Shown here piece by piece: positions 46,109-54,329 of a stretch of DNA of 64,000 bases (position 1 is the first letter of the stretch; each line of letters opens with the position of its first letter). The stretch spans positions 3,658,001 through 3,722,000 of the forward strand of contig NZ_CP108131.1 in assembly GCF_036203305.1 (NCBI RefSeq). Direction: 5' to 3'. Both the position numbers and the translations under genes were made by a program. Origin of the DNA: Streptomyces sp. NBC_00190. Lineage in GTDB: Bacteria > Actinomycetota > Actinomycetes > Streptomycetales > Streptomycetaceae. The notes beneath the pieces were generated by a model. It did no database searches and had not been told where the DNA came from. It saw only the letters and a list, made by a program, of their open reading frames with translations.

Positions 46109-47578
46109 ATGAGCACCCCGGCCCCCGCCCCCGCGCCCGCCCCCGCGGCGACCCTCCCGGAGCCCTCCCCCCAGGGAGCATCGGCCTTGGACCGCTACTT
46201 CAAGATTTCCGAACGCGGCTCTACCGTCGCCCGCGAGATCCGGGGCGGTCTGGCGACCTTCTTCGCGATGGCCTACATCATCGTGCTGAACCCGATCATC
46301 CTGGGCAGCGCGAAGGACATGTACGGGCACCAGCTCGACGGCGGCCAGCTCGTCACCGCCACCGTCCTGACGGCCGCCTTCACCACGCTCCTCATGGGTG
46401 TCATCGGCAACGTCCCGATCGCGCTGGCCGCCGGCCTCGGCGTCAACACGGTCGTGGCGCTCCAGCTCGCCCCGCGCATGAGCTGGGCCGACGCCATGGG
46501 CATGGTGGTCCTGGCCGGCTTCGTGGTGATGCTGCTCGTCGCCACCGGCCTGCGCGAGCGGGTCATGAACGCCGTACCGATGGGCCTGCGCAAGGGCATC
46601 GCGATCGGCATCGGCCTGTTCATCATGCTGATCGGCCTGGTCGACTCGGGCTTCGTCTCCCGCATCCCGGACGCCGCGCACACCACCGTCCCGCTCCAGC
46701 TCGGCAGCAACGGCCACCTGCTCGGCTGGCCCGTGCTGATCTTCGCCGTCGGCGTGCTGCTCACCCTCGCCCTGCTGATCCGCAAGACGCCGGGCGCGAT
46801 CCTGATCTCCATCGTGGCGATGACCGTCGTCGCGGTCGCCGTCCAGCTGATCACGAAGCTGCCGAACGAGGCCTGGGGCCTCACCGTCCCCGAGTGGCCG
46901 GGCAACCCGGTGGCCGCGCCCGACTTCGGGCTCGTCGGCCAGGTCAGCCTGTTCGGCGGCTTCGGCAAGGTCGGGATGCTGACCGGCGTCCTCTTCGTCT
47001 TCACCGTGCTGCTGTCCTGCTTCTTCGACGCCATGGGCACGATCCTGGGCGTCGGCGACGAGGCGAAGCTGATCGACAAGAAGACCGGCGAGTTCCCGGG
47101 CATCAACAAGGTCCTGCTGATCGACGGCCTTGCCGTCGCCTCGGGCGGCGCCACCTCTTCCTCCGCCACCACCTGCTTCGTGGAGTCCACGGCCGGGGTC
47201 GGCGAGGGCGCCCGTACGGGCCTGGCGAACGTCGTGACGGGCGGCCTCTTCGCCGTGGCGCTGTTCCTGACCCCGCTCGCCACCATGGTCCCGTCCCAGG
47301 CGGCCACCCCCGCCCTGGTGGCGGTCGGCTTCCTGATCCTGGCGGGCTCGGTCAAGGACATCGACTGGAGCGACTTCACCATCGCCGTCCCGGCCTTCCT
47401 GGCCATGGTGATGATGCCCTTCACCTACTCGATCACCAACGGCATCGGCATCGGCTTCATCAGCTTCTGCGCCCTGCGCCTGGCGACCGGCCGGGGCCGC
47501 GAGGTCCCGGTGGCCATGTACGTCGTGTCGGCGGTGTTCGTCTTCTACTACGCGATGCCGGCGCTCGGCCTCACGTGA
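46109..47578 (+). CDS. NCS2-family purine permease (AzgA/GhxP type)
   Basis: A 489-residue permease with about 12-13 helices, predicted to import adenine, guanine or hypoxanthine with protons. Family motifs are GGLATFFAMAYIIVLNP, GLGVNTVVALQLA, LSCFFDAMGTILGVGDEA and TTCFVESTAGVGEGARTG. ATG 46109 follows AGGA; the frame opens at 46007 but the promoter lies there. It diverges from the DUF2530 gene. Confidence 0.93.
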   Translation: MSTPAPAPAPAPAATLPEPSPQGASALDRYFKISERGSTVAREIRGGLATFFAMAYIIVLNPIILGSAKDMYGHQLDGGQLVTATVLTAAFTTLLMGVIGNVPIALAAGLGVNTVVALQLAPRMSWADAMGMVVLAGFVVMLLVATGLRERVMNAVPMGLRKGIAIGIGLFIMLIGLVDSGFVSRIPDAAHTTVPLQLGSNGHLLGWPVLIFAVGVLLTLALLIRKTPGAILISIVAMTVVAVAVQLITKLPNEAWGLTVPEWPGNPVAAPDFGLVGQVSLFGGFGKVGMLTGVLFVFTVLLSCFFDAMGTILGVGDEAKLIDKKTGEFPGINKVLLIDGLAVASGGATSSSATTCFVESTAGVGEGARTGLANVVTGGLFAVALFLTPLATMVPSQAATPALVAVGFLILAGSVKDIDWSDFTIAVPAFLAMVMMPFTYSITNGIGIGFISFCALRLATGRGREVPVAMYVVSAVFVFYYAMPALGLT

Positions 47579-47611
47579 GCCTCGCCTACGCCTCACCTGG
47601 GCCCCACGTGA

Positions 47612-47794
47612 TCAGGTGAGCCCGTAGAACTTCTCTGTCTCGTCGACGGCCGCGTTGAAGCGCTCGTCGAAGTCGTCGCGAATGAGCGTCCGGACCACAT
47701 AGTCCTGGACGCTCATTCCGCGTTTGGCGGCATGAGTCCGGAGCCTGTCGAGGAGCTCCCCGTCTATGCGCATGCTCAGCACATGTGTCCCCAT
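47612..47794 (-). CDS. Ribbon-helix-helix (CopG/antitoxin-like) protein
   Basis: A 60-residue protein of RHH type: a short strand VLSMRIDGELLDRL, a helix and MSVQDYVVRTLI, with an acidic tail ending EKFYGLT. The ATG at 47794 (MGTHVLSM) is preferred; the frame opens at 47851. It resembles FitA/VapB-like antitoxins, but no toxin gene is beside it, so it is a solitary regulator or orphan antitoxin. Confidence 0.72.
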   Translation of the reverse strand: MGTHVLSMRIDGELLDRLRTHAAKRGMSVQDYVVRTLIRDDFDERFNAAVDETEKFYGLT

Positions 47795-47912
47795 GCCGAA
47801 AGAGTCGGGGCAGAGGGTAGGGGCGCGTGTCACTTTCCGCTGCCGACTCACCCGTACGAGTGACGGCCGTAAATGGTGTTCCTTAGGTTGGGTAATGAGT
47901 TATTCTAAAGAC

Positions 47913-48350
47913 ATGCACGACCTCTCCCATGGCGACGACGCTGCCGCCGTGAACGACCTCCGCTCCGCCGTCATGCGACTGGGCCGGCGCCTGAAGCACC
48001 AGCGCGTCGACGAGTCGCTGAGCCCGACCGAGATGTCGGTCCTCGGCACCCTCGCCCGCTGCGGCCAGGCCACGCCTGGCGAGCTGGCCCGGCGCGAGCA
48101 CGTACAGCCGCCGTCGATGACACGCATCGTCGCGCTGCTGGAGGCCAAGGGACTGGTCACGCTGGAACCGCACCCGGAAGACCGCCGCCAGAAGGTGGTC
48201 CGCCAGACGGAGGAAGCCGAGGCGATGCTCGAAGAGAGCCGCCGCAAGCGCAACGCCTTCCTGGCCGGGCTCGCGGCCGAGCTGACCGAGGACGAATGGG
48301 CCAAGCTGCGCGAGGCCGCACCCGTCCTGGAGAAGCTCGCGCACCTGTAG
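47913..48350 (+). CDS. MarR-family transcriptional regulator
   Basis: A 145-residue winged-helix regulator (151 if it starts at ATG 47895). The DNA-binding part is ATPGELARREHVQPPSMTRI followed by the wing PHPEDRRQKVV. A TATTCT element (47901-47906) ends seven bases before ATG 47913, which favours a leaderless transcript from that codon. It precedes an MFS exporter gene by 25 bp and probably regulates it, a common MarR-MFS arrangement. The ligand is unknown. Confidence 0.86.
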   Translation: MHDLSHGDDAAAVNDLRSAVMRLGRRLKHQRVDESLSPTEMSVLGTLARCGQATPGELARREHVQPPSMTRIVALLEAKGLVTLEPHPEDRRQKVVRQTEEAEAMLEESRRKRNAFLAGLAAELTEDEWAKLREAAPVLEKLAHL

Positions 48351-48375
48351 GAACGACGCCAGGAGGCGAACGCTT

Positions 48376-49755
48376 TTGAGTACGGGAAACGGAGCAGACT
48401 CCGCACCCGGCCACATATCCACCCCCACTGAAACACCGGCGGGCACCCCCGCGGGCAAGAACCTGGGGACACCTCCCGGCGGTAGCCGGGGAATGTTCAG
48501 CTCTCTGAAGATCCGGAACTACCGGCTCTTCGCGACCGGTCAGGTCGTCTCGAACACCGGCACCTGGATGCAGCGCATCGCGCAGGACTGGCTGGTCCTC
48601 TCCCTGACCGGCTCCGCGTCAGCCGTCGGCATCACCATCGCCCTGCAGTTCCTGCCGATGCTGATGTTCGGCCTCTACGGAGGCGTACTCGCCGACCGGC
48701 TGCCGAAGCGGCCCCTGCTGATCGTCACCCAGAGCGCGATGGGCCTGACCGGAATCGCCCTCGCCGTGCTCACCCTGGCGGGACAGGTCCAGGTCTGGCA
48801 CGTCTACCTCGCCGCCTTCCTGCTCGGCCTGGTCACCGTCGTGGACAATCCCGCGCGGCAGACCTTCGTCCCCGAGATGGTCGGCAAGGCGCACGTCGCC
48901 AACGCCGTCAGCCTGAACTCGGCCAACTTCCAGTCCGCGCGGCTGGTCGGCCCGGCGATCGCCGGTGTGCTGATCACCGCCGTCGGCTCCGGCTGGGCCT
49001 TCCTGCTGAACGGACTGTCCTTCGCCGCGCCCATCGCCGGTCTCCTGATGATGCGCACGGCCGAGTTGCACCCCGTCGAGCCCCGGCCCCGCGCCAAGGG
49101 GCAGCTCCGCGAAGGCCTGCACTACGTCGCCGGCCGGCCGGAGCTGATCTGGCCGATCGTGCTCGTGGGCTTCATCGGCACCTTCGGGTTCAACTTCCCG
49201 ATCTGGCTGTCGGCGTTCGTGAGCGACGTCTTCCACGGGGACGCGGGCACCTACGGGCTGTTCAACACCCTGATCGCGGCAGGTTCCCTGGCGGGCGCCC
49301 TGCTCGCGGCCCGGCGCGGCCACTCCCGGCTGCGGCTGCTGGTGGCGGCGGCCGTGCTCTTCTCGGTCCTGCTGCTCGTGACCGCCTTCGCACTCGGCTT
49401 CTGGCTGTTCGCCGCGCTGCTCGTACCCATCGGGGTCTTCGGGCTGACGGTCAACGTGACGGCGAACTCCAGCGTGCAGATGGCGACCGACCCCGAGATG
49501 CGGGGCCGGGTCATGGCCCTGTTCATGATGGTCTTCACCGGCGGCACCCCGCTGGGCGCCCCGCTGCTGGGCTGGATCACGGACACCTACGGCGCGCGGA
49601 CCGGCATGGCCGCGGGCGGTGCGATCTCGCTGCTCGCCTCCGCGGCGATCGCGGTGGTCCTGGCCCGCGTGGGCAACCTCCGGCTGCGGGTGGACCGCCA
49701 CGGGGTGGCGTTCGTCCCGGCGCCGCGCGCCCGCGAGCTGGTCACTGCCGCCTGA
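48376..49755 (+). CDS. MFS transporter (DHA3-like exporter)
   Basis: A 459-residue major facilitator with 12 predicted helices after a 40-residue disordered N-terminus. Motifs include FATGQVVSNTGTWMQRIAQD and GGVLADRLPKRP (the MFS motif A equivalent). The likely start is a TTG at 48376 with AGGAGG nine bases upstream. It forms an operon with the marR gene. It is predicted to export drugs or metabolites; the substrate is unknown. Confidence 0.9.
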   Translation: MSTGNGADSAPGHISTPTETPAGTPAGKNLGTPPGGSRGMFSSLKIRNYRLFATGQVVSNTGTWMQRIAQDWLVLSLTGSASAVGITIALQFLPMLMFGLYGGVLADRLPKRPLLIVTQSAMGLTGIALAVLTLAGQVQVWHVYLAAFLLGLVTVVDNPARQTFVPEMVGKAHVANAVSLNSANFQSARLVGPAIAGVLITAVGSGWAFLLNGLSFAAPIAGLLMMRTAELHPVEPRPRAKGQLREGLHYVAGRPELIWPIVLVGFIGTFGFNFPIWLSAFVSDVFHGDAGTYGLFNTLIAAGSLAGALLAARRGHSRLRLLVAAAVLFSVLLLVTAFALGFWLFAALLVPIGVFGLTVNVTANSSVQMATDPEMRGRVMALFMMVFTGGTPLGAPLLGWITDTYGARTGMAAGGAISLLASAAIAVVLARVGNLRLRVDRHGVAFVPAPRARELVTAA

Positions 49756-49770
49756 CCCTGCCGGGCGCCT

Positions 49771-49813
49771 GCGGCGCGGCCTCCGGGGGCGGAGCCCCCG
49801 AGAGCCGCGCCGC
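49771..49813 (+). terminator. Nested hairpin terminator after the MFS gene
   Basis: Outer 10-bp stem GCGGCGCGGC with GCCGCGCCGC, and inner 7-bp stem CGGGGGC with GCCCCCG. It separates the MFS gene from thpR. Confidence 0.75.
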
Positions 49814-49852
49814 GCCCGGCCGGAAGGCCTAGGCGGCCTCGGGGAGGCCGCT

Positions 49853-49866
49853 TAGGCTCGGCGGCA
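49853..49866 (+). promoter_or_regulatory. -10 element for near-leaderless thpR
   Basis: TAGGCT (49853-49858) lies eight bases before the thpR ATG. No ribosome-binding site is present in between. The -35 region is weak. Confidence 0.45.
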
Positions 49867-50435
49867 TGAGACTGTTCGCCGCCGTCCTGCTGCCCGAAGA
49901 GGCCATGGCCGAGCTGCGGGACGCCGTAAGCCCGCTGCGCGACGACCGGTTGCGGTGGACCGGCGAGCCCGGCTGGCACTTCACGCTCGCCTTCATGGGC
50001 GAGGTACGGGACGAGGTGCTCCCCGGCCTGCACGCCCGGCTCGCCCGCGCCGCGGCGCACAGCGACCCGTTCGCGCTCCGCCTCCACGGCGCCGGGCACT
50101 TCGGCAACCGCTCGCTGTGGATGGGCGCCGCCGGTGACCTCGACGCGATGCGGCTGCTCGCGGACCGGGCCGACGCCGCCGCCCGGCGGGCCGGGGTGCC
50201 CATGGAGCAGCACCGCCGCTACACCCCGCACCTCACCCTGGGCCGGTCCCGCGACGACGCGGTCCGGCTGCGCCCCTACCTGGACGCCCTCGCGGACTTC
50301 GAGGGCACGCCCTGGCGGGCCGACGCCCTCAGCCTCGTCCGCAGCAACCTGCCCGTCAGCGGCGTCCCCGGCGAACAGCCCCGCTACGAGACCGTCGGCT
50401 CCTGGCCGCTGGGCACCGGCCAGGGCAGGACCTGA
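49866..50435 (+). CDS. thpR: RNA 2',3'-cyclic phosphodiesterase
   Basis: A 189-residue member of the 2H phosphoesterase superfamily, formerly called 2'-5' RNA ligase. The two catalytic H-x-T motifs are H38-F-T40 (HFTLAF) and H122-L-T124 (HLTLGR). The N-terminal MRLFAAVLLP strand is typical. It hydrolyses 2',3'-cyclic phosphate ends of RNA. It stands alone and appears to be leaderless. Confidence 0.92.
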   Translation: MRLFAAVLLPEEAMAELRDAVSPLRDDRLRWTGEPGWHFTLAFMGEVRDEVLPGLHARLARAAAHSDPFALRLHGAGHFGNRSLWMGAAGDLDAMRLLADRADAAARRAGVPMEQHRRYTPHLTLGRSRDDAVRLRPYLDALADFEGTPWRADALSLVRSNLPVSGVPGEQPRYETVGSWPLGTGQGRT

Positions 50436-50438
50436 CTC

Positions 50439-51419
50439 CTACGGACGCGAGGGCAGCCGGCCCTCCTGCACGGCGCGCGGCGCCTGGCGGTGCTCCCAGG
50501 AGACCGGCCGCTGCCAGGTCGTCGCGGCCGCGCGGGTGCGCAGCAGCAGCGCGACCCAACTGCGGTACGGGGCCCATCGATCACTGATCCCGACGCGGGC
50601 CTGCGCATCGGTACCGGTGCCGGGGCGGCCGTAGGCCTCGGCCATCGCGGCGTGGAGCCGGGGTTCGTGGTGGGGGAAGACGTCCGGGTGCCCGGCGCCG
50701 CGGATGAGGACGAGCTCCGCGGAGAAGGGGCCGATGCCGGGCAGGGTCCGCAAGTGGGCGAGGGCGTCGTCCACCGGCATCGCGCGCAGCCGGGCGGCGT
50801 CGAGGTCGCCGGCGAGAGCCGCGTCGGCAAGGACGCGCAGGCGTTCGGCCTTCACGTCGGGCAGGCCCGGTACCCGGCCGATGCCGCGCAGGACCAGCGG
50901 GGTGGGGAAGGCGTACAGCGACTGCCCGCCGACGGCGACGTGCCGTCCGAGGTGCTCGGCGATGCGGGCCTTGATCGCGGCGGCCTGGACCATCCGGATG
51001 CGGTGGCCGATGACCGACCAGGCCGCGGCCTCGTACGGAGAGTGGAAGCACACCGGCCGCAGCCCCGGGTACGCCGCCATGAGACCGGCCACGACGGGAT
51101 CGCCCTCGGCGAGCCCGGGGAACCCGGAGCCGTCGACGTCGAGCGAGAGGACGCGGGCCAGTTGCGCCCGCGCCGCGCCCGGATCCCCGGTGACGTCCGC
51201 CTCGACGACGGCCCCCGGGCCCTGCGGCTGCCTCACCTCCGCGCCCACCGTCGAGTGGCCGTCGTCGGCGGGGAAGGCCAGGCGCAGCACCGTACCGTCC
51301 GTGCCGTCCGGGGCGCCGCGGTACCCGGCGGGGGTGAAGCCCGCCAGGAAACGCACGCTCGCCGCGAGGGAGAACGGCCCGCGCGGGGTGATGGCGGTGG
51401 CCGTGGTGGTGGCGGTCAC
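50439..51419 (-). CDS. AlkA-like DNA-3-methyladenine glycosylase family protein
   Basis: A 326-residue protein with an AlkA-like N-terminal region, a helix-hairpin-helix (LRTLPGIGPFSAELVLIRG, about 223-241) and the following segment PDVFPHHEPRL. At the place where AlkA has its catalytic aspartate, this protein has E252. It would remove alkylated bases, but activity with Glu is uncertain. The first residues are a TATTTATAI repeat. GTG 51419 is next to the VOC gene stop, so the two are probably cotranscribed. Convergent with thpR. Confidence 0.85.
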   Translation of the reverse strand: MTATTTATAITPRGPFSLAASVRFLAGFTPAGYRGAPDGTDGTVLRLAFPADDGHSTVGAEVRQPQGPGAVVEADVTGDPGAARAQLARVLSLDVDGSGFPGLAEGDPVVAGLMAAYPGLRPVCFHSPYEAAAWSVIGHRIRMVQAAAIKARIAEHLGRHVAVGGQSLYAFPTPLVLRGIGRVPGLPDVKAERLRVLADAALAGDLDAARLRAMPVDDALAHLRTLPGIGPFSAELVLIRGAGHPDVFPHHEPRLHAAMAEAYGRPGTGTDAQARVGISDRWAPYRSWVALLLRTRAAATTWQRPVSWEHRQAPRAVQEGRLPSRP

Positions 51420-51421
51420 GG

Positions 51422-51829
51422 TCAGGCGTCGTGTGCGGTGACGGTGTAGCCCTCGGGCCCGGTGAAGGTGAACATCCTGCCGAAGGGGCCGTCTTCGGGC
51501 GCCTTCACGATGGGGATCCCGGCGGCCCGGAGCCTGTCGTGCAGCCCCTGCGCGTCAGGGGTCCGGAACCACAGGGCGACCCCGAGGCCCGGCCGCGGGA
51601 CGGCGTCGAGATCCACGCCCGGCAGCGGCTCGCGGACGGCGAAGGCGATCGGCTCGGTGGCGAACACCACCGCGTGGGGCGGCGAGACGGGCGCCCGGCG
51701 CAGTCCGAGGTGGTTCTCGTAGAAGGCGGCGGCCGCTTCCACGTCGCGCACCTGCAAGGCGATGAAGTCCGGCCCGCTGACGATGTCGGTATCGGCGCTG
51801 GTGCTGGTGCTGGTGCTGGTGTCGGTCAT
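51422..51829 (-). CDS. VOC-family (glyoxalase/bleomycin resistance) protein
   Basis: A 135-residue single-module VOC protein: DFIALQVRDVEAAAAFYENH at the start and FTFTGPEGYTVTAHDA at the end. The N-terminus has an STSTSTS stretch from a GTGCTG-type repeat. GAGGAG precedes ATG 51829. It diverges from a MarR gene with two copies of a palindromic operator between them, so it is probably the repressed target. A ligand-binding or dioxygenase-like role is possible; no specific substrate is evident. Confidence 0.85.
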   Translation of the reverse strand: MTDTSTSTSTSADTDIVSGPDFIALQVRDVEAAAAFYENHLGLRRAPVSPPHAVVFATEPIAFAVREPLPGVDLDAVPRPGLGVALWFRTPDAQGLHDRLRAAGIPIVKAPEDGPFGRMFTFTGPEGYTVTAHDA

Positions 51830-51869
51830 GCGTACTCCTCGGTCCACGGCTCTGCCCCGCCCTGCCCAA

Positions 51870-51931
51870 TGTCAGGACTTTGACATAGGCGAAGTTAGGC
51901 GTCTCCGCGCACGCATGTCAAACTCCTGACA
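51870..51931. promoter_or_regulatory. Two copies of a 16-bp MarR-type operator
   Basis: TGTCAGGACTTTGACA (51870-51885) and TGTCAAACTCCTGACA (51916-51931) are the same imperfect palindrome in opposite orientation, differing at one base, 46 bp centre to centre. They fill the VOC-marR divergent gap; the second abuts the marR start codon. Confidence 0.75.
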
Positions 51932-52359
51932 TGCATGATGACGTGACCGAGCGCTTGGGGTACCGCCTCAAGCGCGCCGCCGCCGCACTGCGCGGCGCGA
52001 TGGACAAGGCGCTGCGCGAGTACGGCCTGACCGTGCCGCAGTACGCCTGCCTCGAACTCCTCGACCAGCGCCCCGGGCTGTCCAACGCCGAGCTGGCCCG
52101 CGGCACCTTCGTCACCCGGCAGTCCATGAACGTCGTCCTGCGCGGACTGCAGGACGCCGGCCTCATCACCCGCCCGGCCACCACCGACCGCGGCCGCGCC
52201 CTGCCCGCCCACCTCACCGAGGAGGGCCACCGCCGCCTCGCGGCGGCGCGCTCCGTCGTCTACGCCATCGACCGGCGCATGTCCGAGGCCGTCCCGGAGC
52301 ACCGCCTCGCCGAGCTCCTCGCCGACCTCGACCGCATGGCGGCGGCGGCCGAGGCGTGA
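51931..52359 (+). CDS. MarR-family transcriptional regulator
   Basis: A 142-residue MarR regulator with the helix-turn-helix segment LSNAELARGTFVTRQSMNVV and a wing around TTDRGRALPAHLT. Its ATG begins at the last base of an operator copy, so binding should block its own transcription and that of the divergent VOC gene. No ribosome-binding site is seen; the transcript may be leaderless. The effector ligand is unknown. Confidence 0.88.
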   Translation: MHDDVTERLGYRLKRAAAALRGAMDKALREYGLTVPQYACLELLDQRPGLSNAELARGTFVTRQSMNVVLRGLQDAGLITRPATTDRGRALPAHLTEEGHRRLAAARSVVYAIDRRMSEAVPEHRLAELLADLDRMAAAAEA

Positions 52360-52408
52360 GAACGGCCACGGCCCCGCCCCTCCGTGCGAAGGGCGGGGCC
52401 GGTCGCGT

Positions 52409-52421
52409 TAGTCTCGACGGG
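52409..52421 (+). promoter_or_regulatory. -10 element of a leaderless small membrane peptide gene
   Basis: TAGTCT (52409-52414) ends seven bases before GTG 52421. No ribosome-binding site lies between, so translation from a 5' GTG is expected. Confidence 0.5.
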
Positions 52422-52510
52422 TGGATCCCAAGACCAGAAACCGCGTAATGGCCGGTGTGCTCGTACTGATGTTCGTCGTCGTGGCCGTGGCAGCGGCCGT
52501 CGGCCAGTAG
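52421..52510 (+). CDS. 29-residue single-helix membrane peptide
   Basis: GTG to TAG encodes 29 residues: a basic start (MDPKTRNRVM) and one hydrophobic helix AGVLVLMFVVVAVAAA ending VGQ. A -10 element is placed for a leaderless transcript. The positive-inside rule predicts the N-terminus in the cytoplasm. Such peptides often modulate membrane complexes. It is close to a conserved Streptomyces small protein as I remember it, but this was not searched. Convergent with the aldo-keto reductase gene 10 bp away. Confidence 0.6.
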   Translation: MDPKTRNRVMAGVLVLMFVVVAVAAAVGQ

Positions 52511-52520
52511 ACGGGCACCG

Positions 52521-53510
52521 CTACCAGGCGAACGCCTCCGGCGACGGCCCGGGACCGGGGAAGATCTCGTCCAGGCCCGCCAGCAGCTCCTCCGACAGCT
52601 CCAGCTCGACCGCGCGCAGCGCCGAGTCGAGCTGCTCCCGCGTCCGCGGTCCGACGATCGGCCCCGTGACCCCGGGACGGGTCAGCAGCCAGGCCAGCGC
52701 GGCCTCCCCCGGCTCCAGCCCGTGCTTGGCCAGCAGGTCCTCGTACGCCTGCACCTGCGCCCGTACCGAGCTGTTGGACAGCGCGTCCGCGGAGCGGCCC
52801 GAAGCGCTGCGCCCCGACTCGGCGGCCTTGCGGATGGCGCCGCCCAGCAGGCCCCCGTGCAGCGGGGACCACGGGATCACGCCGAGCCCGTACGCCTCGG
52901 CGGCCGGGACGACCTCCATCTCCGCGCGCCGCTCGGCGAGGTTGTAGAGGCACTGCTCGCTGACCAGCCCGAGCCGCCCGGTGCGGGCCGCGGTCTCGTT
53001 GGCCTGCGCGATCTTCCAGCCGGGGAAGTTCGAGGAGCCCGCGTAGAGGATCTTGCCCTGCTGGATCAGGACCTCGACGGCCTGCCAGATCTCCTCGAAG
53101 GGGGTCCGCCGGTCCACGTGGTGGAACTGGTAGAGGTCGATGTAGTCCGTCTGGAGCCGCTTGAGGCTGGCGTCGACGGCCCGCCGGATGTTCAGCGCCG
53201 ACAGGCGGTCGTAGTTGGGCCAGGTTTCGCCCTCGGCGGCCATGCTGCCGTAGACCTTGGTGGCGAGCACCGTCTTCTCGCGGCGGCGGCCGCCCTGGGC
53301 GAACCAGGTGCCGATGATCTCCTCGGTGCGGCCCTTGTTCGCGCCCCACCCGTACACGTTGGCGGTGTCCACGAAGTTCAGACCCGCGTCGAGCGCGGCG
53401 TCCAGGATGCCGTGACTGGTGGGTTCGTCTGTCTGAGGACCGAAGTTCATGGTGCCGAGTACAAGTCGGCTGACCTTGAGACCGGTGCGTCCGAGCTGCG
53501 TGTACTTCAT
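52521..53510 (-). CDS. Aldo/keto reductase
   Basis: A 329-residue NADPH-dependent (beta/alpha)8 barrel oxidoreductase. The family pattern includes LVLGTMNFGPQTDE, FVDTANVYGWG (catalytic D and Y), LATKVYGSM (catalytic K), the LYQFHHVDRRTP histidine region and a C-terminal cofactor motif TGPIVGPRTREQL. ATG 53510 lacks a good ribosome-binding site, and a symmetric element sits just upstream. The substrate is unknown. It resembles YajO/Tas-like reductases. Confidence 0.92.
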   Translation of the reverse strand: MKYTQLGRTGLKVSRLVLGTMNFGPQTDEPTSHGILDAALDAGLNFVDTANVYGWGANKGRTEEIIGTWFAQGGRRREKTVLATKVYGSMAAEGETWPNYDRLSALNIRRAVDASLKRLQTDYIDLYQFHHVDRRTPFEEIWQAVEVLIQQGKILYAGSSNFPGWKIAQANETAARTGRLGLVSEQCLYNLAERRAEMEVVPAAEAYGLGVIPWSPLHGGLLGGAIRKAAESGRSASGRSADALSNSSVRAQVQAYEDLLAKHGLEPGEAALAWLLTRPGVTGPIVGPRTREQLDSALRAVELELSEELLAGLDEIFPGPGPSPEAFAW

Positions 53511-53526
53511 GGGGCACTAGCCAACT

Positions 53527-53546
53527 GCTTGGAGTGGACTCCAGGC
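53527..53546 (-). promoter_or_regulatory. MerR-type dyad element in the aldo/keto reductase promoter
   Basis: GCTTGGAGTGGACTCCAGGC pairs at 9 of 10 positions (core TGGAGT-GG-ACTCCA) and lies 17-36 bp upstream of the start codon, between a TTGCCT-like -35 and the -10 region on the minus strand. This resembles spacer-embedded MerR operators; the regulator is not in the window. Confidence 0.4.
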
Positions 53547-53569
53547 AAGACCTCTCCGTGAAGGGGGTG

Positions 53570-54253
53570 TTACAGCCCCTGGTACGGGCCGCCGATGCCC
53601 CAGGCCTGGTGGAGGGCGGCCGCGAACTCCCCCGCCAGGCGGTGCTCGCCCGAGGCGTTGGGGTGGGTGCCGTCGTAGGTGTCGTGGTGGATGTCGTACG
53701 ACTGCGGGCGCGCCGCCAGCAGGATCGGCGAGGCGTCGGTCGTCAGATCGGCCACCGCCTTCGCCAGGAGCTCGTTGAAGCGGGCCACCTCGGCCGCGAA
53801 CGGCGCGTCCTCCTCGGCCCGGACGTTCGGGATGACGGGAAGGAGGACCATCCGGACGGCCGGACGGGCCTCGCGCGCGGCCGCGATGAAGCGGCGGGCG
53901 TTGGCGGCGGTCTCGTCGGCCTTGGTGTAGAAGCCGAGGTCTATCAGGCCGAGGGAGACCAGCAGGACGTCGGCCCGGCCCGCGCGGGCCGCGGGGCCGA
54001 TCAGGGGCGCCATGTGCTGCCAGCCCTCGCCCCAGCCGGCCAGGTGGCGGCGGGCGTCCTCGGGGAAGCCCGGGTCGGCGTACTCGTGGCTGGTGGGCGC
54101 GTCGGCGGAGGTGTCGTACAGCTCGCTGCGCGGGCCGACGACCGAGAAGGGGCCGCCGAAGGTCGCGCCCAGGTGCTGCCACATCCGGTAGCGCCAGGTG
54201 TAGTCGCCCGCGCGTCCGATGGTCATGGAGTCGCCGACGAACATGAAACGCAT
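53570..54253 (-). CDS. SGNH/GDSL hydrolase
   Basis: A 227-residue esterase-type protein. Block I is FVGDSMTIG with nucleophile S9; block V is DGTHPNASG with D194 and H197. No signal peptide is present, so it is cytoplasmic. The start MRFMFVGDS at 54253 was chosen because blocks I-V are then complete and the frame upstream (to 54508) shadows the neighbouring gene. Substrates of this family range from lipids to acetylated sugars and cannot be predicted. Confidence 0.87.
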   Translation of the reverse strand: MRFMFVGDSMTIGRAGDYTWRYRMWQHLGATFGGPFSVVGPRSELYDTSADAPTSHEYADPGFPEDARRHLAGWGEGWQHMAPLIGPAARAGRADVLLVSLGLIDLGFYTKADETAANARRFIAAAREARPAVRMVLLPVIPNVRAEEDAPFAAEVARFNELLAKAVADLTTDASPILLAARPQSYDIHHDTYDGTHPNASGEHRLAGEFAAALHQAWGIGGPYQGL

Positions 54254-54329
54254 CCGGTCATCATCGCGGATCACGCGACAGGAGCATCTGTGATGCCGGA
54301 CACGCGGTCCGGCCTGGCAGGCTTGGGGG

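Noticed and set aside
47883-47899. TTAGGTTGGGTAATGAG as a DmdR iron box upstream of marR
   Set aside because: Only the first half resembles TTAGGTTAG; the second half of the palindrome is missing.
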